From assembly GCF_022271435.1 (NCBI RefSeq), contig NZ_JAFIQY010000029.1:1-64000 (forward strand): 64,000 bases of DNA, read 5' to 3'. Source of the stretch: Streptomyces monomycini (GTDB lineage Bacteria > Actinomycetota > Actinomycetes > Streptomycetales > Streptomycetaceae). The number at the start of each line of letters is the position of its first letter. Positions within the stretch are counted from its first letter, which is position 1. The notes below the pieces were generated by a model that was given only the letters and a program-made list of their open reading frames with translations, did no database searches and was not told the DNA's origin. A program made the translations under genes and the position numbers. Below are positions 58,030 through 64,000 of this stretch, in pieces.

Positions 58030-58812
58030 TTACAGCCGTGCCGACGCAGGCAAGGTGAGGATTTCGGCGCCGTCGTCGGTGATGGCGATGGTGTGCTCGC
58101 TGTGCGCGGTCCGGCAGCCCGTCGCGCTGCGCAGGGTCCAGCCGTCGGAGTCGGTGACGAGGGTGGCCGTGTCGGTCATGACCCACGGTTCCAGGGCGAG
58201 CAGGAGTCCGGGGCGCAGCTTGTAGCCGCGGCCGGGGCGTCCGGTGTTCGCGATGTGGGGGTCCTGGTGCATGGTCGAGCCGATGCCGTGGCCGCCGAAC
58301 TCGGTGTTGATCGGGTAGCCCGCCTCGCCGAGGACCGTGCCGATGGCGTGGGAGAGGTCGCCGATGCGCGCCCCGGGCCTGGCGGCGGCGATGCCGGCGG
58401 CGAGAGCGCGTTCGGTCGTCTCGATCAGCGCGACGCTCTCCGCCGGCCTGGCCTTGCCCACCAGGAAGCTGATCGCGGCGTCCGCGGCCACCCCGCCCTT
58501 GGACACGGCGAGGTCGAGAGTCAGCAGGTCGCCGTCGGCGAGCGGGTAGTGGTGCGGCCGCCCGTGGAGCACCGCGTCGTTGACGGCCGTGCATATGTAG
58601 TGGCCGAACGGGCCGCGCCCGAAGGAAGGCGCGTAGTCGACGTAGCAGGACTGCGCCCCTGCCTCGGTGATCATCTCCTTGGCCCACTGGTCGATGTCCA
58701 GCAGGTTCGTCCCGACCGTGCTGCGCTGCTTCAGCGTGTGCAGGATGTCTCCGACCAGGGCGCCGGCGCCTCTCGCCCGCTCAAGACGGGCGGAGTTCAG
58801 GATCTCGATCAT
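58030..58812 (-). CDS. map: Type I methionine aminopeptidase
   Basis: 260 residues from ATG 58812-58810. The five metal ligands of the pita-bread fold are present: Asp in LTLDLAVSKG, Asp in GVAADAAISF, His in GGHGIGSTMHQDP, Glu in ALEPWVM and Glu in TAHSEHTIAI. YVDYAPSFGRGPFGHYICTA and NDAVLHGRP are also family-like. It removes the initiator Met from new proteins. Streptomyces carry more than one map; this copy is divergent from an XRE regulator (58877), a partnership often seen, so it is probably a regulated secondary copy. Confidence 0.92.
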   Translation of the reverse strand: MIEILNSARLERARGAGALVGDILHTLKQRSTVGTNLLDIDQWAKEMITEAGAQSCYVDYAPSFGRGPFGHYICTAVNDAVLHGRPHHYPLADGDLLTLDLAVSKGGVAADAAISFLVGKARPAESVALIETTERALAAGIAAARPGARIGDLSHAIGTVLGEAGYPINTEFGGHGIGSTMHQDPHIANTGRPGRGYKLRPGLLLALEPWVMTDTATLVTDSDGWTLRSATGCRTAHSEHTIAITDDGAEILTLPASARL

Positions 58813-58839
58813 GGGGGCCTCTCAGGTGTTTCCAATAAC

Positions 58840-58870
58840 TATCCCGGTATAACTGTACCGGTATTAAAAT
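58840..58870. promoter_or_regulatory. Direct repeats between divergent map and XRE genes
   Basis: CCGGTAT at 58844-58850 and again at 58858-58864, within an AT-rich stretch (TATAACTGTA) between the two starts. Likely the operator of the XRE protein overlapping both promoters. Confidence 0.6.
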
Positions 58871-58876
58871 GGGGCC

Positions 58877-59266
58877 ATGGTCAGGTTGCCGCTCACCCCC
58901 GCCGAGGTAGCCCGCGGAGAGCGCCTCGGCGCCCTGCTCCGCCGAGCCCGGGGCTGCCGCTCGATGCTGGACGTGGCGCTCGCGGCGCACATCTCGCCGG
59001 AAACCCTGCGGAAGATCGAATCCGGCCGGGTGGCCACCCCCGCCTTCCCCACCATCGCGGCGATCGCCGACACCCTCGGCCTGTCTCTCGACGCCGTCTG
59101 GGCCGAGATGTGCCGGGCGGAAGGGGCCGGGGGAAGGTCCGTGGAAGGGGCTGTGGGAAGGTCCGTGGAAGGGGCTGTGGGAGGGTCCGCAGGAGGGGCT
59201 GTGGGAGGGAGCGGCGAGGGACAGGTGGTTCGGCCTGTCACGCGGCATCCCTCGCTGGCTTCGTAA
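58877..59266 (+). CDS. XRE-family regulator with repetitive C-terminus
   Basis: 129 residues, ATG 58877. The helix-turn-helix: ERLGALLRRARGCRSMLDVA, LAAHISPETLRKIESGRVAT, with a second helix pair PAFPTIAAIADTLGLSLDAV. From residue about 85 the protein is three tandem copies of an 8-residue unit (GRSVEGAV, GRSVEGAV, GGSAGGAV) encoded by 24-bp DNA repeats at about 59125-59200, probably a disordered tail created by slippage. Partner and likely regulator of map, with the operator between them. Confidence 0.82.
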   Translation: MVRLPLTPAEVARGERLGALLRRARGCRSMLDVALAAHISPETLRKIESGRVATPAFPTIAAIADTLGLSLDAVWAEMCRAEGAGGRSVEGAVGRSVEGAVGGSAGGAVGGSGEGQVVRPVTRHPSLAS

Positions 59267-59360
59267 CGCCGTACGCGGGGAATCGGCAGTGCACCGACCG
59301 TGACGAGTGACGAGGAACGTGCGGGTAGATACGGGGGGGGCGGATGCGGGGCGGGGAGAG

Positions 59361-59428
59361 ATGACGTCGTCGGCACGATGACGTCACTGGGGCGATGACG
59401 TCACCGGCACGATGACGTCACCGGGGCG
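59361..59428. repeat. Four 17-bp tandem repeats, each containing an ATG
   Basis: Four units begin ATGACGTC at 59361, 59378, 59395 and 59412, each 17 bp. The central TGACGTCA is palindromic. They end in the start region of the relic gene at 59412 and look like an amplified start codon. Confidence 0.75.
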
Positions 59429-59700
59429 TTGCAAGACGGCCTGGGAGGACTCGGCCACCCGCCGGGCATGGCGCCGTACCGCGATGTTCCGGTGTGCCGC
59501 ACTCCCCTCCTGACTGCTGGTTCCTTCGGCGTGGCTTTTCGCCGTCGTCATGGCGCCGTCCCGGCTGCTCGTGCTGTCAGCCCTGACGCACGAGCCCTGG
59601 AGCACGAACCCTGGCGCACGAGCCCTGGAGCACGAACCCTGGCGCGCGCCGCCGGAGCGCGGGTCGGGGCGGCCTGCTCACGGCGTACGCATCCGTTCGA
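59412..59700 (+). pseudogene. Truncated relic of the membrane protein gene at 54196
   Basis: Plus strand: ATGACGTCACCGGGGCG, then CKTAWEDSATRRAWRRTAMF, nearly identical to the start of the gene at 54208 (CKTAWEDPATRRAWRRTAVL). After RCAALP a TGA stops it. The middle is deleted and replaced partly by two copies of a 28-bp repeat (59584-59643); a segment near 59640-59695 matches the 3' end of the 54196 gene (ARAAGARVG). So this is a decayed duplicate. Confidence 0.65.
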
Positions 59701-59704
59701 TCCG

Positions 59705-60577
59705 TCAGCGGACCGGCCCGGATGGCGGGGCGCTGATTTCCTGAGTGCCGAGGACGGTGAGCAGGTCGAGGAGGCCCGCGCTGTCGGTGCCGGCCGCGGG
59801 GGTGAACCACAGGAGGCGCTGCCGGCCGTCCTCGCTGAACAGGTTGAGGCAGTTGACCTCGATCAGCCCGAGCGCGGGGTGGTTGATGCGCTTGCGGTCG
59901 TCGCGCCGGAACGCCACGTCGTGGTCGGCCCACAGGGCGGCGAATTCGGGGGAGGCGGCCAGCAGTGAGCTGATCATCGAGCGGGCTTCGGTGTCCCTGG
60001 CGTCGCGCCGGGCGGCGGCTGCCCGCAGGTCGGCGACGAAGGCGCGGGACTGGCCCGGGTGGTCGGCTTCGGGATACAGCCGCCGGGCGTCCGGTTCGGT
60101 GAACCACCGGTGGACGAAGCTGGCCCGGGCGCCCCGCAGGCCGGAGTGGTCCCCGAGCAGCGCCACCGCCGGCGGGTTCTGTACGAGGGTGACGTGCAGG
60201 TCGGTGATGATCTGAGCGGGTGTCGTCGTCAGGCGGGTGAGCAGGTCGAGCATGCCGGGGTGGACGTGTGAGGCCGGTCCCCCCTGTGCGGGCACCGGGC
60301 GGTCGGCCAGGCGGTAGAGGTAGTCACGCTCGTCGGCGGTCAGGCGCAGGGCCCTGGCCAGCGCGGCGATCATCTGCTCGGAGGGCTGGGAACCGGCGCC
60401 GCGTTCGAGTTCGTTGTAGTAGTCCACCGACGCGCCGGCGAGCTGGGCGACCTCGTCGCGGCGCAGCCCGGGCACCCGGCGGCGGGGCCCGTGGGGAAGT
60501 CCCACGTCGGCCGGGCGGATGCGGGCACGGCGCGAGCGCAGGAAAGCCCCCAGTTCGGTGTGTTGCGCAGACCTCAT
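59705..60577 (-). CDS. XRE-family regulator with MmyB ligand-binding domain
   Basis: 290 residues from ATG 60577 (ATG 60586 also possible). N-terminal HTH: LGAFLRSRRARIRPADVG, VPGLRRDEVAQLAGASVDYY, NELERGAG. C-terminal MmyB domain: LDLLTRLTTTPAQIITDLHV, TLVQNPPAVALLGDHSGLRG, FVADLRAAAARRDARDTEAR, SPEFAALWADHDVAFR, RINHPALGLIEVNCLNLFSE. MmyB-like proteins bind a fatty-acid-like ligand and repress a divergent operon. Here the divergent operon is the SDR/tautomerase pair; the operator is a 19-bp palindrome at 60612. Confidence 0.9.
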   Translation of the reverse strand: MRSAQHTELGAFLRSRRARIRPADVGLPHGPRRRVPGLRRDEVAQLAGASVDYYNELERGAGSQPSEQMIAALARALRLTADERDYLYRLADRPVPAQGGPASHVHPGMLDLLTRLTTTPAQIITDLHVTLVQNPPAVALLGDHSGLRGARASFVHRWFTEPDARRLYPEADHPGQSRAFVADLRAAAARRDARDTEARSMISSLLAASPEFAALWADHDVAFRRDDRKRINHPALGLIEVNCLNLFSEDGRQRLLWFTPAAGTDSAGLLDLLTVLGTQEISAPPSGPVR

Positions 60578-60611
60578 GCCTGGCATTGTGCGCGTGGCCG
60601 GGCCACCGGCA

Positions 60612-60630
60612 CAGGGGATGACATCCCCTG
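60612..60630. promoter_or_regulatory. 19-bp palindrome, likely operator of the MmyB regulator
   Basis: CAGGGGATG and CATCCCCTG flank a central A, in the 87 bp between the divergent MmyB-type regulator and SDR genes. Confidence 0.65.
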
Positions 60631-60664
60631 GTTCCGCCACCCGGCGCCGCGCATCGTGGCGGAC

Positions 60665-61462
60665 ATGACTACGCATCACCCCCCTTCCGGCCCCCTGACC
60701 GGCCCCGACCCCACCCCCGCTGCTACCGCGGCGGCCGGGCGGGTCGCCGTCGTCACCGGCGGATCACGCGGCATCGGCCGGGCGGTCTGCCTCCGGCTCG
60801 CCCAGGACGGTCTGGCCGTCGTGGTGAACTACGCCCGCGACGCGGCAGCCGCCGAGGAGACGGTGGCGGCGGTCGACGCAGCCGGCGGGCGGGCGCTCTG
60901 TGTACGGGCGGACGTGGCGGACGAGGACGCGGTCGCCGTCCTGTTCGACCGGGCCGAGCGGGAGTTCGGCGGCGTGGACGTCGTGGTGAACTGCGCCGGG
61001 CGGCTCGCTCTGTCGCCGATCGCCGACCTGGATCTGGCGGTGCTCGACGCCGTACACCGCACCAACATCCGGGGCGCCTTCGTCGTCGCTCAGCAGGCCG
61101 CCCGTCGCCTGCGGGCGGGTGGCGCGTTCGTGGGGTTCTCGACCTCCGTGGTCGGTACCCGGTTCCCCGCTTACGGTGCGTACGCGGCGAGCAAAGCGGC
61201 GGTCGAGTCGCTCACGCTGATCCTCGCCCGCGAGCTGCGCGGGCGGGACATCACCGTCAACACCGTCGCCCCCGGACCGACGGCCACGGACCTGTTCCTC
61301 GAAGGCAAGACGCCCGAGCAGATCACCCGACTCGCCCTGGCCCCGCCCCTGGAACGCCTGGGCACCCCCGAGGACATCGCCCAGGTGGTCGCCTTCCTCA
61401 CCAGCCCGGCGGGGCACTGGGTGAACGGCCAAGTTCTGCGGGCCAACGGGGGGATGGTGTGA
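60665..61462 (+). CDS. Short-chain dehydrogenase/reductase (FabG-like)
   Basis: 265 residues from ATG 60665. The NAD(P) motif VAVVTGGSRGIGRAVC, NCAG at VVVNCAGRLALSP, the catalytic Ser region FVGFSTSVVGTRFPAYG, and YAASKAAVE with the catalytic Tyr/Lys are complete. C-terminal PPLERLGTPEDIAQVVAFLT and the substrate-loop ANGGMV fit oxidoreductases of the SDR5/FabG clade. The first 20 residues are a flexible extension. Probably repressed by the divergent MmyB-type regulator; forms an operon with the tautomerase 51 bases later. Confidence 0.92.
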   Translation: MTTHHPPSGPLTGPDPTPAATAAAGRVAVVTGGSRGIGRAVCLRLAQDGLAVVVNYARDAAAAEETVAAVDAAGGRALCVRADVADEDAVAVLFDRAEREFGGVDVVVNCAGRLALSPIADLDLAVLDAVHRTNIRGAFVVAQQAARRLRAGGAFVGFSTSVVGTRFPAYGAYAASKAAVESLTLILARELRGRDITVNTVAPGPTATDLFLEGKTPEQITRLALAPPLERLGTPEDIAQVVAFLTSPAGHWVNGQVLRANGGMV

Positions 61463-61513
61463 CCCGCGACGAGCCCCGCACTGCGTAAGAACCCACAACA
61501 AGGAGAAACACTC

Positions 61514-61723
61514 ATGCCTTTCGCCCACTTCAAGGTACCCGCGGGCACCGTCACCGGCGAGGACAAGAAGAAGATCGTCGAACGCACCACCGACCTGTAC
61601 GCGGAGATCTACGGCGAGCGGGCCCGTGCCACCACCGTCGTACTGATCGACGAGGTTGCCGACGGCGGCTGGGGCGTCGCCGGCAACGTCCTGACCGCCG
61701 CCATGCTCAACGGTGGCGACTGA
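61514..61723 (+). CDS. 4-oxalocrotonate tautomerase-like protein
   Basis: 69 residues starting MPFAHFKVPAGT, with Pro1 of the mature protein as the catalytic base of the tautomerase superfamily. A conserved TVVLIDEVADGGWGVAGN strand follows. It may isomerise an unsaturated keto acid produced by or consumed by the SDR upstream. ATG 61514 behind AAGGAG. Followed by a strong terminator at 61797. Confidence 0.85.
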   Translation: MPFAHFKVPAGTVTGEDKKKIVERTTDLYAEIYGERARATTVVLIDEVADGGWGVAGNVLTAAMLNGGD

Positions 61724-61796
61724 CCTCGAAGCGCATCGGGCGGAGCACGCCGGGCGGTTCACGCCGGACGCCGCCGGACGGGGCAGGACCCCACAC

Positions 61797-61836
61797 GTAC
61801 CGCGCCCTACCCGGGCCTCCGGGCAGGGCGCGGTAC
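61797..61836. terminator. Bidirectional terminator
   Basis: GTACCGCGCCCT at 61797 and AGGGCGCGGTAC ending at 61836, with an inner CCCGG/CCGGG stem, between the convergent tautomerase (+) and lipoprotein (-) genes. Confidence 0.8.
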
Positions 61837-61855
61837 GGCGGTCGGGTCGGGGTGG

Positions 61856-62647
61856 TCAGCCGATGGGGTTGACGAAGGTGGCGGGGTGGGTGGCGCCGCG
61901 CTGGTCGACGAGGGGGCCCCAGGGCCACTTGAGGGTCAGGGAGGTGGTCTCGTTGGGCGGGGTGACGGTTACGGTCCGGGGCAGCCAGGAGTCTTCGGCG
62001 TTCTCCTTGGCCATGCCGAGGTTGAGGGTGAAGTCGGTGCTTTCGCCGGGGGCGAGGGTGAGGGAGGAGTGCTGGGCGGAGGAGCGGGTCAGGGACCAGC
62101 CGGGGCCGCCGGCGTCGGGCTTGAGGTCGATGCCGGCGAAGCCGCCGATCTTGCAGGAGCGGTTGCTCTTGTTGGTGAGCACGATGCTGGTGGTGGTGGG
62201 TCCGTCGGCGTCCGGGTCGGGGACCGCGTCCTCGCCGGTGGCGAAGACGGCGGTGAGGCCGGAGGTGTGGCAGCGTTCGGTGCCCGCGGCGGCTTTGCCG
62301 CCGCCGGTGGCGTGCGAGCCGCCCGCCTGCTTGCCCGCGCCGCCCGTCTTGCCGCCGGTGCCACTGCCGGCCTTCGCCTCGGAACCGGACTGACCCCCGG
62401 AGCCCTGGGAGCCGGATCCCTGGGAGCCGGAGCCCTGCGTGCCGCCGGAGGAGTCCGTGCCGCCGGAGGCCGTACTGCCGACGTTCGCGGCCGCCTCCGC
62501 GTCCAGGTGGGCTGCGGCCTTGGTGCCGGCGGAGGTGTCCGAGCCGGAGCAGGCGGTCAGCGTCAGGCCGGCGACGGCGGTCAGTGTCGCGGCGGCGATG
62601 CGCAGGGTACGGCGACGGGCGGTACGGGCACTGGTCTCGGCGGTCAT
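61856..62647 (-). CDS. DUF4232 lipoprotein
   Basis: 263 residues from ATG 62647. Signal peptide RTARRRTLRIAAATLTAVAG with lipobox LTAC near residue 33. A Ser/Gly/Gln-rich linker (SQGSGSQGSGSQGSGGQSGS) is followed by a DUF4232-type domain: TERCHTSGLTAVFATGEDAV, TTTSIVLTNKSNRSCKIGGF, AGIDLKPDAGGPGWSL, SSLTLAPGESTDFTLNLGMA. DUF4232 proteins are exported to the cell surface of Streptomyces; a Cys pair in the domain likely forms a disulfide. Regulated by the upstream region with 11-bp iterons (62909). Confidence 0.85.
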   Translation of the reverse strand: MTAETSARTARRRTLRIAAATLTAVAGLTLTACSGSDTSAGTKAAAHLDAEAAANVGSTASGGTDSSGGTQGSGSQGSGSQGSGGQSGSEAKAGSGTGGKTGGAGKQAGGSHATGGGKAAAGTERCHTSGLTAVFATGEDAVPDPDADGPTTTSIVLTNKSNRSCKIGGFAGIDLKPDAGGPGWSLTRSSAQHSSLTLAPGESTDFTLNLGMAKENAEDSWLPRTVTVTPPNETTSLTLKWPWGPLVDQRGATHPATFVNPIG

Positions 62648-62908
62648 CTCGGGTCCCCCCAGGGCGGTCGGTGTCGGTCTCTCCTCAGTACGTCCACCAC
62701 TCTGTCCGGCGGCCTTGGCGCCGTACTGCCGCACCGCTAACACCCGGCTAACGCCTACGCGGACGGGCTCAGTCCGCTGGAATGACGCCGCCCCGGCGAG
62801 CCGCACGGCACCGCGCCGATGACCTTTCCATCAGGCCTGTCCCTGACGCTCCCGCACTCCGTCCCGATATACGGGCGGTCGGCTCGTGGCGCGCGCTGCA
62901 CTTCATAC

Positions 62909-62952
62909 CTGACGAAGTCCTGACGGAGACCTGACGGAGACCTGACGAAGTA
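62909..62952. promoter_or_regulatory. Four 11-bp direct repeats
   Basis: Units begin CTGACG at 62909, 62920, 62931 and 62942, pattern CTGACGRAGWM, with a period of 11 bp as in operators of OmpR-type response regulators. Located between the divergent DUF4232 lipoprotein gene and the small gene at 63128. Confidence 0.7.
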
Positions 62953-63127
62953 GGGGCTATATGCCTTGCTGCGGCGCAACCGTGATCCACCCAACACATA
63001 ACGCGCTACCGCTTATGCCTACTTTGGGTGACTCTATGGGCATCCTGGGCGTCAGCTCGCCTCCTAGGGTGGTGCGAGCTTTCCGGAGGGCGACGGAACA
63101 CCCTTTTGCGGCAACGAGACGCCGCAC

Positions 63128-63487
63128 GTGCCGGCCAATCGGATCAACACGGAAAGCTACGCCAAGTCCCTGTCGGACCCCAGCGTCAAGAAGTTGTTCG
63201 ACTCGTGGTCTTCGTGCATGAAGAAGAAGGGTTACCGCTACACGTCACCCCCGGACGCCGCCGATGCCGTGTCGGAGGAGGCCGCCGGCCGTAAGGAGAC
63301 TGCCACCGCAGTCGCCGATGTCGACTGCAAGAAGGACGTCGGTCTCCTGGACGCCCGGCACGACGTGGAGTCCGGGATACAGGAAAAAGAATTGATTTCA
63401 GAGCGCGAGGAAGCGCTCGTCGCGGAGAAGAAACACCTGACCGCGTCTTTGCACGCGGCCGCCAAGGCCTTGGAGAATTCCCGTTGA
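63128..63487 (+). CDS. Hypothetical protein, N-terminus missing
   Basis: 119 residues, GTG 63128. The frame has no start upstream before a TAG, and the protein begins mid-domain (INTESYAKSLSDPSVKKLFD, SWSSCMKKKGYRYTSPP), a pattern I associate with Streptomyces lipoproteins. The C-terminus is charged helix (SEREEALVAEKKHLTASLHA). Cys near 31 and 70 may form a disulfide. Probably 5'-degenerate. Confidence 0.5.
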   Translation: MPANRINTESYAKSLSDPSVKKLFDSWSSCMKKKGYRYTSPPDAADAVSEEAAGRKETATAVADVDCKKDVGLLDARHDVESGIQEKELISEREEALVAEKKHLTASLHAAAKALENSR

Positions 63488-64000
63488 AACGCTACGTCTG
63501 GACCATGGCCGCCTTGGCGGTCTGTCTCGTCGCCTGTGACACCTCGTCGTCCGCCGACCGGTCGGCGGCCTCCCCGGCGCCCCACGCCTCCTCGTCGGAC
63601 TCGCCCTCCCCGGCCTCCGCTTCGGCGCAGGCGAAGGGGGAGGGAGAAGCAGGGGCCGGGGCGGAGTCGGGAGCACAAGCAGAGGTGGAGCGCGTCCAGC
63701 AGACCCTCACCCCTGCCCTCGACGAGCTGTCCGCCTCCCATGGAGAGGGTGGCAAGTCGCCGTGCAGCGCGGCGAAAGCGGAACTCTTCACGCCCTCGTG
63801 TGCCGCCATGGCCAAGGATGTCTCCACGCTCGCCGGGACGGTGCTGAACGAGGTCGAGGGAAAGCACGGGTTCGCGACGCTGCGGAAGGTGGCGACGTCC
63901 GCACGTGAGGCCGCGGCCCAGTACGCCGAACTGGACTGCGCGAACCGCCCCGCACGTCTCGCTACGCAAGAGAGCTGCCGCCGGCACGCTGCCGTGATCG
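63484..64000 (+). CDS. Secreted lipoprotein (3' end outside window)
   Basis: TTG 63484 overlaps the preceding stop (TTGA). Signal peptide LKRYVWTMAALAVCLVAC with lipobox LVAC near residue 18, a long Ser/Ala/Pro linker (PHASSSDSPSPASASAQAKG) and the start of a domain with four Cys (SPCSAAKAELFTPSCAAMAK, LDCANRPARLATQESC). Reading continues past 64000. Probably operonic with the fragment before it. Confidence 0.75.
   Translation, partial: MKRYVWTMAALAVCLVACDTSSSADRSAASPAPHASSSDSPSPASASAQAKGEGEAGAGAESGAQAEVERVQQTLTPALDELSASHGEGGKSPCSAAKAELFTPSCAAMAKDVSTLAGTVLNEVEGKHGFATLRKVATSAREAAAQYAELDCANRPARLATQESCRRHAAVI

Noticed and set aside
1..64000. CRISPR arrays, rRNA genes, intact integrases
   Set aside because: No regularly spaced identical repeats with unique spacers, no rRNA-like sequence, and no tyrosine or serine recombinase motifs were seen.

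Overview
The DNA is about 70% GC, with strong G/C in third codon positions, GGAGG-type ribosome binding sites, GTG and TTG starts, and families typical of Streptomyces: DUF5994, DUF5999, DUF6349, DUF397 with Scr1-type XRE regulators, GAF-ANTAR proteins, MEDS sensors and an ECF41 sigma factor. The window is best read as accessory DNA of a Streptomyces (chromosome arm or large plasmid). A MobF relaxase, transposon wreckage, an IS copy, two tRNA-end remnants and many broken genes show repeated gain and loss.

Layout. 1-5.5 kb: end of an ANTAR gene, a broken cyclodipeptide synthase (196-660), a ferredoxin reductase/fatty-acid desaturase pair, and a DUF5994 cluster cut by an IS5-family element (5541-6513). 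6.6-16.6 kb: one long minus-strand gene train. Read 5' to 3' it has an anti-sigma-like ATPase, DUF5999, two unknowns, a degenerate Nudix protein, a possible GNAT/RiPP-precursor fusion, an ATP-grasp ligase, an endonuclease/exonuclease/phosphatase-fold protein, a thymidylate-synthase-fold enzyme with the Asp typical of dCMP hydroxymethylase, a double-domain nucleoside diphosphate kinase, a radical SAM enzyme, a DnaQ-like exonuclease, and a truncated P-loop kinase. Most junctions are 1-11 nt overlaps or gaps of a few bases. A divergent WhiJ-like pair (XRE + DUF397) adjoins its upstream end. This train is my best candidate for an undescribed nucleotide-modifying system.

18-25 kb: a 1,496-residue relaxase/helicase followed by collapsed Tn7-like genes. 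25-29.4 kb: MEDS, STAS and two GAF-ANTAR regulators. 29.6-30.6 kb: a membrane protein.

30.7-42.1 kb: a plasmid-like block of 13 minus-strand genes including DUF3560, DUF6349, DUF2786, a double-ParB protein and an OB-fold-like protein. Four transcription units share one promoter design (TTGNNN, 17 nt, TTTAAT). Each is followed at the expected mRNA 5' end by a hairpin whose stem changes with compensation while its loop keeps GGGCAA; a fifth, weaker copy lies at 31.9 kb. Seven genes carry CTCTCACCAG 10-14 nt before the start, and four of these lack a recognisable Shine-Dalgarno sequence. Two copies of a large dyad element lie upstream of two of the promoters.

42.7-64 kb: MFS transporter, methyltransferase, TPR regulator, HNH protein, lipoproteins, an ECF41 sigma factor with a matching promoter before cupin and AhpD-like genes, a 5'-truncated type VII secretion-type protein between two tRNA-3'-end remnants, a two-component system, a methionine aminopeptidase/XRE pair, an XRE-MmyB regulator divergent from an SDR/tautomerase pair, and lipoprotein genes running off the right edge.
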